Origin: Nocardioides litoris
GTDB taxonomy: Bacteria > Actinomycetota > Actinomycetes > Propionibacteriales > Nocardioidaceae
Direction: 5' to 3'
Assembly: GCF_006346315.1 (NCBI RefSeq)
Contig: NZ_VDMR01000004.1
Location: 62,001-126,000, forward strand
DNA: 64,000 nucleotides
The position numbers and the translations under genes are program-made. Each line of letters opens with the position of its first letter. The first letter of the stretch is position 1. The notes under the pieces are model-generated. The model was not told where the DNA came from and made no database searches. It saw only the letters and a list, made by a program, of their open reading frames with translations. Positions 16,146 to 24,746 of the stretch are shown here, in pieces.

Positions 16146-16754
16146 GTGTCCGTCTTGCCCGCCCTCGACCTGGCCAACGCGTCGTTCGTGACGCCGCGCC
16201 TGCTCGTCGGTGGCGACCTCGACCAGTGGGACGACGCGCTGGCGCACTGCCAGCTCGGTGAGCTGGTCGGCCAGGGTGTCACCCACGTCGTCGACGTGCG
16301 CATCGAGGCCGACGACCGACGCTTCGTCGAGCGCGTCAGCGACCGGGTGACCTACCACTGGCACGGCATGCACGACCAGGGCCAGCGGGTGCCGACGGCG
16401 TGGTTCGACGAGGGCGTCCGGCTCGTGCTCGACGCGCTCGAGGACCCCGACGCGATCGTCCTGTGCCACTGCCACATGGGCATCAACCGCGGACCGTCGC
16501 TCGGGTACGCCGTGCTGCTCGCCCAGGGCTTCGACGTCGTCGAGGCCATCGACGCGATCCGCACCGCCCGGCCCATCGCCGCCGTCGCGTACGCCGAGGA
16601 CGCGCTGCGCTGGCACCACCGACGCACCGGCGCTCCGCTGACCCAGCGGCGCGAGGACCGCGCCCGGCTCAAGGCGTGGCGCCAGGAGCACCCGCTCGAC
16701 GTCGTGCGGATCATCGCCGAGCGGCGTCGCGACGAGGGTCCGGCCCAGGCCTGA
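16146..16754 (+). CDS. Dual-specificity protein phosphatase-like
   Basis: About 202 residues with the cysteine phosphatase loop HCHMGINRGPS (Cys-x5-Arg; nucleophile Cys near residue 107). An upstream Asp-bearing loop is present (HGMHDQGQRVP), so the catalytic set looks complete. GTG 16146 is preferred because CACAGT ends 7 bases upstream; GTG 16137 (three residues longer) is the alternative. It follows the ATP-grasp gene by 42 bp with its own promoter, so it may be functionally separate. Substrate unknown. Confidence 0.75.
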   Translation: MSVLPALDLANASFVTPRLLVGGDLDQWDDALAHCQLGELVGQGVTHVVDVRIEADDRRFVERVSDRVTYHWHGMHDQGQRVPTAWFDEGVRLVLDALEDPDAIVLCHCHMGINRGPSLGYAVLLAQGFDVVEAIDAIRTARPIAAVAYAEDALRWHHRRTGAPLTQRREDRARLKAWRQEHPLDVVRIIAERRRDEGPAQA

Positions 16755-16762
16755 CGCCCGGG

Positions 16763-17518
16763 TCACCGCGGCACCCCGTCGGGGACCGGCCGCAGGTGGC
16801 GACGCCGATCGGGACCGACGCCGTCGAGGAGGGCGTGCAGCGGCAGGTGTGGTCGACCGAGCAGCTGCGGGTCGACCAGGCGCGCGAGGGTGAGCAGCTC
16901 GGTGACGGCCACCCCGTGGCCCACGCACCCGACGGTGCAGGCGAGCTCGACCAGGAGCGCCGAGGTGCGGGCGTGCTCGGCCGACCCGGCCAGGTCACCG
17001 GGTCCCACGGCGACCACGTCGAGCCGCCGCGACCGCCACCGCAGTCCGATCAGGTCGCCGGTGCCCCGGTCGGGCAGCCACCCCGGAGGTCCGAGCAGCG
17101 TCGCGCCGCCCCGACCGGCGCGGGCGACCCCGCCGGAGCGGAGCTCGAGCGGCCGCGCCCCGGCCAGGCGGGCGAGCGGGTCGAGACCACCCCGCACCCG
17201 GAGCTCACGCCGTCGCGTGCTGGTGGTCGTCTCGACCCGGTGGACCAGCACGATGCCGTCGAGCAGGTCCGCCAGGTGACCGATCCGGCCGTCGGCGCGC
17301 CGGTGGAGCAGCGGCGAGCGCCGAACCGCCTCGTCGACGTGGTCCACCTGCACGCCCGGGTCGACCGTCAGCTCGCGCGCCCAGAGCACCAGGCGGGCGC
17401 GGGAGGCCGGGCCCGCGGCGTACGCGGCGCGCTCGACGGCGACCAGCCGTGCGCGGTGCACGTCGGTGTCGACGGTGGCGGTGCGCCGGACTGGTGCGTC
17501 GGAGTGGCGTGTGCTCAT
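16763..17518 (-). CDS. Hypothetical protein
   Basis: 251 residues, Arg-rich, no family recognised. ATG 17518 has GGGAGGA 6 bases upstream, which sets the start against a frame that stays open further 5'. There are no membrane spans, signal peptide or Cys clusters. The middle is rich in basic residues (ETTTSTRRRELRVRGG), and the C-terminal half is more hydrophobic (SALLVELACTVGCVGHGVAV). It is convergent with the phosphatase gene (8 bp between stops) and divergent from the TY-Chap gene. Confidence 0.55.
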   Translation of the reverse strand: MSTRHSDAPVRRTATVDTDVHRARLVAVERAAYAAGPASRARLVLWARELTVDPGVQVDHVDEAVRRSPLLHRRADGRIGHLADLLDGIVLVHRVETTTSTRRRELRVRGGLDPLARLAGARPLELRSGGVARAGRGGATLLGPPGWLPDRGTGDLIGLRWRSRRLDVVAVGPGDLAGSAEHARTSALLVELACTVGCVGHGVAVTELLTLARLVDPQLLGRPHLPLHALLDGVGPDRRRHLRPVPDGVPR

Positions 17519-17698
17519 GGGTCCTCCCGGGGTGGAGGCACAAGTCTGCGACAGGCCACGGACAGTCCTCGCCGTCCTCCACAGCCGTCCACAGGACGCC
17601 GCCGTCGGCGCCCGGATTGTGTCGGAGGTCGCCCGTAGCGTGCGGGGTGTCGGCAGGGACGACCCGCCGACGCGGGCGACGGTGAGGAGCGCACCTTG

Positions 17699-19039
17699 GT
17701 GGACGAGCAGCAGGTCGGCGGGGCCGGAGGGCACCCCGGCGAGCACGAGGAGGCCTGGACCTCGTTCTTGGTCCGGCTGGGTGACCGGCTGGCCGGGATG
17801 GGCGAGGGCGAGGTCCTCGTCCTGGCCCACCCGGCGGCGCTGGAGGCGGCCCGGGCCGTCCACGACGCCGACCCCGACGGACCGGTCGGCGCGGCGCCGT
17901 ACGTGCAGGTGCTGGCGCTCGACGAGGGCGTGCTGCGCCTAGAGGCGGTCGGGGACGCCTACCTCGACGACCACCTCGTGCTCACCGCGGAGCAGGAGGA
18001 CCTGCTGCTCGGGCTCGACTGGGACGAGCCAACCGACGACGACCTCAACTTCCACGGCTTCGCCGCCGTCGACGAGGCCGACCGGGCCGCGGCCCTGCTC
18101 GTCGCCACGATGCGAGAGGTGTGGGGCGTGCCGCACCCGGCGTTCCTCGAGGCCCGGGGGCTCGACGACGACCTCGAGACCGACGACGCCGACGAGGCAG
18201 ACGAGGTGGACGATGACGCCGACCACGCGCACGAGCTCGTCGCCGTCGTCCCGCGCACGCACCGCCACCTCCAGCAGCTGGTCGACGAGGCGATGGGGGA
18301 GGACTTCCCCGACCTCGAGCACGACGGCGACGGCGACATCCCCGTGCGCTCCGGCGCCAGCGTGGTCTTCGTCAAGGTGCTGCCCGACCGCCCCGCGGTC
18401 GAGGTGTTCGCCGAGCTCGTCATCGACCCGGTCGACGACGAGCGACTCGGCGAGGAGCTGGAGATCCTCAACCGCACGCGGTCGCTGTGGACCTTCTGGC
18501 GACGCGACCAGGTGGTCGTGGCGAGCCACGAGCTGCTCGCGGTGCCGTTCTCCGGCACCCAGCTGCGGCTGCTGGTCAAGCGTCTCGTCGACGAGGTCGA
18601 CGTGCTCGCCGGTGACCTGGTGGCGCGGGTGGGTGGTCGGCGGTTCCTCGACCCGGTGCCCGACGACGCCGTCCACGAGACCGCCGATGAGGGCGACGAC
18701 GGCGACGACGGGCTCGACGCGACCGGTGCGCTCGCCCTGGTCGGCCTGCTCGAGCTCTGCCACCTCGGACGGCCGCGCGAGGCGACGGTCGCGGGGTTGT
18801 TCGACCACGACCGGGTGGCGCTGGTGCGCCAGATCGTGCGGGTCCGCACCGGTCGAGCCGACCTCGACGGCCACCACGTCGACGACGTGCTCGGGGCGCT
18901 GCGCCGGGGGCTGCGCTGGATCGCCGACGGCAGCGGACGCACGCGGTCGGTGCCGCCGCGTCCGCGGTCGGTCCAGCCGAGCCTGCTCAGCGACGACGAC
19001 GCGGGGGAGGAGACGCTCGACCTGGGCTGGCCGGCCTGA
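17699..19039 (+). CDS. TY-Chap (T3SS-chaperone/YbjN-like) domain protein
   Basis: 446 residues, acidic, cytoplasmic. The central part (roughly 190-310) reads like the YbjN/T3SS-chaperone fold: VFVKVLPDRPAVEVFAELVI, EELEILNRTRSLWTFWRRDQ, VVASHELLAVPFSGTQL. It is flanked by an N-terminal domain that also looks chaperone-like and by an Asp/Glu-rich linker (about 158-178). The last 40 residues are basic, then acidic. Actinobacterial TY-Chap proteins are thought to bind partner peptides; no partner is evident. GTG 17699 follows GAGGAG; TTG 17696 is possible. TAGCGT at 17636-17641 is a likely -10. Confidence 0.65.
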   Translation: MDEQQVGGAGGHPGEHEEAWTSFLVRLGDRLAGMGEGEVLVLAHPAALEAARAVHDADPDGPVGAAPYVQVLALDEGVLRLEAVGDAYLDDHLVLTAEQEDLLLGLDWDEPTDDDLNFHGFAAVDEADRAAALLVATMREVWGVPHPAFLEARGLDDDLETDDADEADEVDDDADHAHELVAVVPRTHRHLQQLVDEAMGEDFPDLEHDGDGDIPVRSGASVVFVKVLPDRPAVEVFAELVIDPVDDERLGEELEILNRTRSLWTFWRRDQVVVASHELLAVPFSGTQLRLLVKRLVDEVDVLAGDLVARVGGRRFLDPVPDDAVHETADEGDDGDDGLDATGALALVGLLELCHLGRPREATVAGLFDHDRVALVRQIVRVRTGRADLDGHHVDDVLGALRRGLRWIADGSGRTRSVPPRPRSVQPSLLSDDDAGEETLDLGWPA

Positions 19040-19057
19040 CCTCCGGGGGGCGAGCCC

Positions 19058-20500
19058 TCAGACCAGGCGTACGGCGCCGGCGCGGCGCGGGTCGGCCGCG
19101 GCCGTCAGACCGCCGTCGGCCCCGCGGAGCACGGCTCCCACCCCGCCGAAGTACATCGTCGGCTCGGTCTCGACGTGCACGACCTCGTCGTCCCGACCTG
19201 CCCGGTGCACGTGCACCCGCGGGTGGTCGACGGCGTCCTGCAGATCGGCGCCGGCGACGACGCGGGCCAGCACCTGCGCGATCGCGGTCGTGATGCGGTC
19301 GGCTCCGGGCGAGCCGATGGCGATCGTGCGGCCGTCGGTGTGCCGGGCCACGGTGGGCGCCATGTTGGACAGCAGCCGCGTGCCGGGTGCGGTGCCGTGG
19401 AGGCCGCGCGGGTTGAGCTCCTGCTCGCCCAGGCAGTTGTTGAGCCAGATGCCGGTGCCGCGCGCGACCATGCCCGACCCGTAGCCGGAGGAGACCGTCA
19501 CCGCGCAGGCCAGCCCGTCGGCGTCGACCGCGGACACGTGGGCGGTCGAGCCCGACTCGACCACCTGCCGCAGGTACGCCGCCGCGTCGGCCGCGAGGTC
19601 GGGGCTCCGGTCGAGCACGGCGAGCCGGTGGCCCAGCACCTGCCGCTGGGCGGCGACCACCCGGTCGCGGGCGTCAGGTCGATCGGGCCGCCAGCCCGCC
19701 AGCCTCGCGAGCAGGGCGGTCACGACCGTGCCGCCGACCGACGGTGGCGGGGTGGTGGCGAGCGTCCACGGCCCGAGCCGCGAGGTCAGCGCCGGGCGCA
19801 CCACGGGCTGGAAGGCCGCGAGGTCGGCGGTCGAGAGCAGCCCGCCCCGCTCGACGACGTCGTGAGCAACGGCCCGCGCGAGGTCGCCCACGTGCAGGGC
19901 GCGCGGGTCGGCGGCCACCTCGAGCAGCGCGTCGGCCAGGCCGGGCACCACCACCGGATCGGTCGTGAGCCCGCCACCGGGGCCGGTCAGGGCCGCCCGG
20001 CTCACCTCGTCCCAGCCGAAGATGCTCTCGCGCACGTGGTCGAGGTAGTAGCGCGACGCGGAGCCGAGCACGAACCCGCCGCGCGCGACCGCGACGGCGG
20101 GGGCCACCACCTCCGCCCAGGGCAGCCGGCCGTCGCGGGCGTGCGCCTCGCCCAGCGCGGCCACCGACCCGTGGGTCGCCACCGAGCCGGGTCCGATGGT
20201 GATGTCCACGCCGCCGCCGTACGCGGTGTGCACGTCCCAGGTGCGGGCGGCCCGGCGGCGCTCGTCGGAGAGGCCGCGGCCGGGCACGTCCATCCAGCCG
20301 TCGACGCAGTACGCCGCGCCCTGCGTGGGCTGGACGGTCACGAACCCGCCCGAGCTCAGCGACACGATGCCCACCTCGTTGACCATCGCGACGAGGGCGG
20401 CCGCCAGGGCGGCGTCGACGGCGTTGCCCCCGGCTCTGCCCACCTCGACGGCGGCGTCCGCGGCCGGGTCGGAGGGCGCCGCGACGGCGAGGGTGACCAC
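19058..20500 (-). CDS. Gamma-glutamyltransferase family protein
   Basis: 480 residues with no signal peptide, so probably cytoplasmic. An N-terminal nucleophile hydrolase: self-cleavage before the nucleophile Thr319 in GSTAHVSAVDADG would give the two subunits. Other family motifs are GNAVDAALAAAL, GVSLSSGGFV-like (VSLSSGGFVTVQ), LNNCLGEQELNP, NMAPTV and IGSPGADRI. GTG 20500 is set by TACCGT 6 bases upstream; the longer frame to 20815 would extend into the divergent gene. It could act on glutathione-like gamma-glutamyl compounds or be a cephalosporin-acylase-like relative. Confidence 0.85.
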   Translation of the reverse strand: MVTLAVAAPSDPAADAAVEVGRAGGNAVDAALAAALVAMVNEVGIVSLSSGGFVTVQPTQGAAYCVDGWMDVPGRGLSDERRRAARTWDVHTAYGGGVDITIGPGSVATHGSVAALGEAHARDGRLPWAEVVAPAVAVARGGFVLGSASRYYLDHVRESIFGWDEVSRAALTGPGGGLTTDPVVVPGLADALLEVAADPRALHVGDLARAVAHDVVERGGLLSTADLAAFQPVVRPALTSRLGPWTLATTPPPSVGGTVVTALLARLAGWRPDRPDARDRVVAAQRQVLGHRLAVLDRSPDLAADAAAYLRQVVESGSTAHVSAVDADGLACAVTVSSGYGSGMVARGTGIWLNNCLGEQELNPRGLHGTAPGTRLLSNMAPTVARHTDGRTIAIGSPGADRITTAIAQVLARVVAGADLQDAVDHPRVHVHRAGRDDEVVHVETEPTMYFGGVGAVLRGADGGLTAAADPRRAGAVRLV

Positions 20501-20630
20501 ACCGCCACGGTAGCGAGGAGCGTCCGTCCACAGCCCGGGGTGCGCGAACGTGCAGTGGTCCCAGGCGGTCGTCCACAGGTTCGCGGACGTCGGTGGCGCG
20601 TCGTCGGTGGCGGCGGCGACGGTCTGCGGC

Positions 20631-22961
20631 ATGACTCGATCCCTGCTCCCCACGCCGTCGCCCCGCGCCGCGGTGCTCGCCCTCCTCGCCGTGCTCGCCC
20701 TCCTGACGACCTCGCTCGCGCTCGTCGTCGCCCCGCCCGGCGGCCCGCCCCCGGCCGCGGCGGCCACCCGGGTCGCCAAGGACGAGTGCCGACGCGTCGA
20801 CCCCAACCTGGTCAACGGCGTGTGCCTGCGCTACGAGACCCCGCAGGGCAGCGGCCTCACGTGGATCGGCACCTACCGCGCTCCCGACGGCCGGGTGTTC
20901 TTCTGCATCGATTTCCTCTACGACCCGCGGCTGCCGCGTCGCGCCGAACGGGTGCCGACCGACCGGCTGGTCAACCAGCTCGGCGACCGCGTCGGTGACG
21001 CCGAGGTCGCCGCCCTCAACTACGTCGTCTCGACCTGGGCCGGTCGCGGCTCGACCGGCAGCGACGACCGCGACGCGGCGATCGCGCTGCTGGTCCGCGA
21101 GGTGATGGGCGACGGACGACGCCCCGGCGGCCTCGTCGTCTACCCGGCCGGGCTGCGGGTCGGGGGCGTCGTCCGTCCCCCGGTCGGCGGCCTCGACCGG
21201 CGGGTCATGCGGCTGGCGCGGTCGATGTGGCGCGAGGCGTCCGCTCGGCGTGGACCGTGGCGGCTCTCGGTGGACCTGGTCGGCGACGGCCCGGTCCGGG
21301 TCGGGGAGGTCCGTTCCTACCGCGCTCGGCTGGTCTCCGCCGCCGGCCGCCCCGTGCCGGGCGTCCGCGTGCGGGTGGACTGCGACGGCCCCGTCGCCTG
21401 CCCCCGTACGACGACCACGACCCCGGCGGGCGCGGCCGTGCGCGTGCGGGCGACCGACGTCGGTCGGTTCCGGCTGCGGGTGCGGGCCTCGGGCCCGGCG
21501 CCGGACGGCGTGCTCTACCGCCAGCGCGGCTGGTCCACCCACGGCGGGTCGACGGCCCGGCCGGCCGGCGTCCAGCGGGGGTGGATCGCCCAGTCGACGC
21601 GGGCCCGGGCCGAGGTCGTCGAGACCTCCCGCGTGCGGGTCGCCTTCCCCACCGTCCGCACGGTCACCTCGGCCGGCGTGGTCACCCCGGGCACCCCGAT
21701 CCACGACGTCGTCACCGTCACCGGGCTCGCCCCCGGCTACGACGCGACGGTCGTCGGCGAGCTGCACGGTCCGTTCGCGGCCGCTCCCGACGCGTCCTCG
21801 TGCACGCCGGCGACGCTGGCCGGCCGGGTCACCTGGCGGCTGCGCGGCGACGGCACCTCCAGCACGCCGACGGTCACGCCGGCCGCGGTCGGGTGGTACA
21901 CCTGGGTGCAGCGGCTGCCCGGTAACACCGACACCACCGCGGTGACCACGCCCTGCGGCCTGCCGGAGGAGACGACCAGGGTCGTGCCCCGCACGCCGTC
22001 GATCGCCACCACGGTCTCCGAGCAGCGGTCGCTGGTCGGCCGCTCGCTCCACGACGTCGTGCGGATCATCGGCCTCGCCCCGAGCGACCGCACCACGCTG
22101 ACCTGGCGCCTGCACGGTCCGCTGGCGCCGCGCTCCGGCACGTCGTGCGTCGGTCTCGGGTGGAGCCGCGCCGCGGTCGCCGCGTCCGGCACGATGCCGG
22201 TGACGGGCAGCGGCACCGTCCGCACGCCGGCGGTCCGGGTGGGTGCTCCCGGCTGCTACACCTACAGCCAGTCGTTGGCCGCCACCCCCACCACCACGGC
22301 CGCCTCCTCGCCGCCCGGCCTGGTCGCCGAGACCTCGCTGGTGACCCGGCCGGTCACGCCGGTCGTGCCGGAGGTGCCGACCGGGCTCGTCGGTCGCACG
22401 GTCGCAGACCGCGCGCTGCCCGCGCCCGGCACGGTCGCGACCACGGACCCGTCGCCGTTCGTGCCGGCCCGTCGCTCGGTCCCGCGGTTCCTGGACTCCG
22501 ACTACCGCGCCGCCGCACCGGCCCGCCGGGCCTCGGGCAGCCTGGTCGTGCCTCGGGTCGGGGTGCGGGTCGGCATCGCCGAGGTGGGGCTCGACCGCGG
22601 TGCGGTGGCCGTGCCCCGGCGGCGTGACCTCGCGGGCTGGCTCCGCACGACCGCGACACCCGACGACCTGCTGGGCTCGGCCGTCATCTCCGGCCACACC
22701 TCCGCCCAGCCCGGCGAGCTCGGAGCGCTCGAGCGGGTCCGTCGCGGCGACGTCGTCCGCTGGAGCCTGGGCGCCCGCGCGGCGTCGTACACGGTCACCG
22801 CGGTGCGTCGCGTGCCCCGCTCCCGGGGGTTGCCGGCGTCGCTGTTCCGCACCGACGGGCCGGCCGTGGTGCACCTGGTCACCTGCGCCGGGCTGGTGCG
22901 CGACCGACAGGGCCGGGCGCGGTACGTCGACAACCTGGTGGTCACCGCGGTGCGACGGTGA
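20631..22961 (+). CDS. Secreted multidomain surface protein with a C-terminal class F-type sortase domain
   Basis: 776 residues. A signal peptide or anchor (about 10-45) is followed by a domain with VFFCIDFLYDP (Cys92) and DRDAAIALLVREV that resembles thioester domains, although the thioester Gln appears replaced. Then come an Ig/Cna-like region (about 200-300) and two copies of a repeat: TPIHDVVTVTGLAPGYD ... GELHGPF, and RSLHDVVRIIGLAPSDR ... RLHGPLAP. The last 130 residues are a sortase: His689 in SGHTS, Cys752 in VTCAG and Arg764 in RYVDNLVV. The ATG follows GACGGT by 7 bases. A transpeptidase fused to its own adhesin-like ectodomain is unusual. Confidence 0.75.
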   Translation: MTRSLLPTPSPRAAVLALLAVLALLTTSLALVVAPPGGPPPAAAATRVAKDECRRVDPNLVNGVCLRYETPQGSGLTWIGTYRAPDGRVFFCIDFLYDPRLPRRAERVPTDRLVNQLGDRVGDAEVAALNYVVSTWAGRGSTGSDDRDAAIALLVREVMGDGRRPGGLVVYPAGLRVGGVVRPPVGGLDRRVMRLARSMWREASARRGPWRLSVDLVGDGPVRVGEVRSYRARLVSAAGRPVPGVRVRVDCDGPVACPRTTTTTPAGAAVRVRATDVGRFRLRVRASGPAPDGVLYRQRGWSTHGGSTARPAGVQRGWIAQSTRARAEVVETSRVRVAFPTVRTVTSAGVVTPGTPIHDVVTVTGLAPGYDATVVGELHGPFAAAPDASSCTPATLAGRVTWRLRGDGTSSTPTVTPAAVGWYTWVQRLPGNTDTTAVTTPCGLPEETTRVVPRTPSIATTVSEQRSLVGRSLHDVVRIIGLAPSDRTTLTWRLHGPLAPRSGTSCVGLGWSRAAVAASGTMPVTGSGTVRTPAVRVGAPGCYTYSQSLAATPTTTAASSPPGLVAETSLVTRPVTPVVPEVPTGLVGRTVADRALPAPGTVATTDPSPFVPARRSVPRFLDSDYRAAAPARRASGSLVVPRVGVRVGIAEVGLDRGAVAVPRRRDLAGWLRTTATPDDLLGSAVISGHTSAQPGELGALERVRRGDVVRWSLGARAASYTVTAVRRVPRSRGLPASLFRTDGPAVVHLVTCAGLVRDRQGRARYVDNLVVTAVRR

Positions 22962-22997
22962 CCCCCGCGGCGAGCGGCGGCGGGGCAGACTGGCCCC

Positions 22998-23981
22998 GTG
23001 CCCGACGACTTCGTGATCGCGCGCAATCCCGACGGCGACTCGACGCTGCCCTACCTGCTCCGCGTCCCGCTGCCCGGACGGCCCGTGGTGCTGAAGGCTC
23101 GCGACACCTGGCCCCGCACCTCGAAGATCTACTGCCACCGGGTGGAGGAGTGGCCGGCCGAGCCCGAGGTCGTCGAGCGGGTGCCCGTGCGCAGCTGCGA
23201 GCGGCGGGGCGCGGCCATCGACCTCGTGCTCGACCGCGGCCGGGAGAACCGCAGCCAGCTCGTGATGACGACTGTCCGCGGCGGGCGGCAGGTGATCTTC
23301 TGGCAGTCCGCACGCACGACCAAGCAGGCGCGCCCCACGGGGGCCGTGCCCCGCGCCCGGGCGAGCGGGCTGCGCGACCTCGAGATCGTGGTCGACACCC
23401 ACGAGCGCTACGCCTGGAGGTTCTCCGAGCAGCAGGCCACCACCTCAGCCGGGGCGCTCGTCGCGGGCGACTACGGGGTCCTCCGTGACGGATCGCTGGT
23501 CGCGACGGTGGAGCGCAAGGGCCTCGACGACCTGGTGTCGTCGTTGACCAGCGGCAAGCTGCGCTACCAGCTGGCCGACCTCGCGGCTGTCCCGCGCGCA
23601 GCGGTGGTGGTCGAGGAGCGCTACTCCCGGGTGCTCACCCTCGAGCACGTCCGGCCCGCCGCGGTGCTCGAGCGGCTCGCCGAGTGCCAGGTGCGGTTCC
23701 CGCAGGTGCCGGTGATGTTCTGCGAGACCCGCAAGCTGGCCCAGGAGTGGACCTACCGGTTCCTGGCCGCCGCGCTGGTGGCCTCGGAGGAGGAGGACCA
23801 CGGGGTCGCGACGATCACCGACCTGCGCGACGCCCCGGCGCTCGAGCCGGCCCCGCCGACGCCGGCCGAGGTGCGGGCGTGGGCCGCGCTCCACGGCCAC
23901 GTCGTCTCCGACCGCGGTCGGGTGCCGCGCGCGGTCGTCGAGGCGTACGTCGCTGCGCACGCGCCGGGGGCGCCTGGCTGA
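22998..23981 (+). CDS. ERCC4-type nuclease with a C-terminal Lsr2-like DNA-binding domain
   Basis: 327 residues. The ERCC4/XPF-like nuclease core is at about 125-230: VVDTHERYAWRF, LVAGDYGVL and the signature VERKGLDDLVSSL (ERKxxxD). VVVEERYSR follows. The last 40 residues (PTPAEVRAWAALHGHVVSDR ... VVEAYVAAH) match the Lsr2 C-terminal domain that binds AT-rich minor grooves. The N-terminal 110 residues are of unknown fold. No helicase is attached. GTG 22998 is preceded by CAGACT at 6 bases. Probable role: structure-specific DNA cleavage in repair or against foreign AT-rich DNA (inference). Confidence 0.8.
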   Translation: MPDDFVIARNPDGDSTLPYLLRVPLPGRPVVLKARDTWPRTSKIYCHRVEEWPAEPEVVERVPVRSCERRGAAIDLVLDRGRENRSQLVMTTVRGGRQVIFWQSARTTKQARPTGAVPRARASGLRDLEIVVDTHERYAWRFSEQQATTSAGALVAGDYGVLRDGSLVATVERKGLDDLVSSLTSGKLRYQLADLAAVPRAAVVVEERYSRVLTLEHVRPAAVLERLAECQVRFPQVPVMFCETRKLAQEWTYRFLAAALVASEEEDHGVATITDLRDAPALEPAPPTPAEVRAWAALHGHVVSDRGRVPRAVVEAYVAAHAPGAPG

Positions 23982-24077
23982 ACATGTGGCTGACCGTTCG
24001 GCCAGCGTTCCTGGCCCGGACGGGTGGTCTGGGCGGGAGTGCCTGCGGGGGAGGGCGCGCTCGGGTGCACTGGAGGG

Positions 24078-24704
24078 GTGTACGACGCCGTCCGCCGCCG
24101 CTCCTCCCCGCCGCCCCCGCCGCCCCCGCCGCCCGCGCCCAAGGTCTGGCAGGCCGCCTGGTGGACCCGCTCGCGGGTCGCCGCCTCCAGCGGCGGCGCG
24201 GGCCTGCTGCTCGGGATGGTCCTGGGCGGCGTGGCCGGGTTCGCCGGCGCGACGGCCCCGTCGACCGCGCAGGCCGACGCCACCGGCCCCGTCCCTCCGG
24301 TCACGGTGACCGCCTCGCCGGAGCCCGGGCCGTCGGAGGCCGACGTGCAGGAGCAGGTCGACGACGCGGTCACCGAGGCCACGGCCGGCCTGCAGGACGA
24401 GCTGGAGGCGCAGGCCGCCGAGGCCGACGCCCGGCTCCGCAAGGTTCGCACCAAGGCCGCGCGCCAGCAGGCGGCCGCGGTCGACCAGGCGGTCGCGCGA
24501 GCCCTGGCCGCGGTGCCGGAGATGCCCGTCGCACCAGAGCCGGAGCCGGTCGCCGAGCCCGACCCGGCGCCGACCACCGACCCCCTGTTCGACACCTGCG
24601 GCGCGGCCAACGACGCCGGCTACGGCAACTACGTCCAGGGCGCCGACCCCGAGTACGACCACTACGACGACCGGGACGGTGACGGGGTGGTCTGCGAGAC
24701 CTGA
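24078..24704 (+). CDS. Membrane-anchored coiled-coil protein with excalibur Ca2+-binding domain
   Basis: 208 residues. A Pro-rich cytoplasmic start (PPPPPPPPP) leads to one span (GGAGLLLGMVLGGVAGFAGA). Then comes an acidic Ala/Glu/Gln-rich helix (about 75-145; likely coiled coil) and a C-terminal excalibur domain: FDTCGAANDAGYGNY ... DRDGDGVVCE, with the DxDxDGxxCE calcium loop and a Cys pair. GTG 24078 is set by TGCACT 6 bases upstream. Excalibur domains are extracellular; here it would be displayed beyond the membrane. Function unknown. Confidence 0.8.
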   Translation: MYDAVRRRSSPPPPPPPPPAPKVWQAAWWTRSRVAASSGGAGLLLGMVLGGVAGFAGATAPSTAQADATGPVPPVTVTASPEPGPSEADVQEQVDDAVTEATAGLQDELEAQAAEADARLRKVRTKAARQQAAAVDQAVARALAAVPEMPVAPEPEPVAEPDPAPTTDPLFDTCGAANDAGYGNYVQGADPEYDHYDDRDGDGVVCET

Positions 24705-24746
24705 CGGGCGCCAGGACTGTCGGCGCCCGCGGGCACACTGGTTGCC

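Noticed and set aside
19674-23402. A 1242-codon minus-strand frame over the sortase-fusion gene
   Set aside because: Overlaps three genes with recognisable domains and has no domain of its own.
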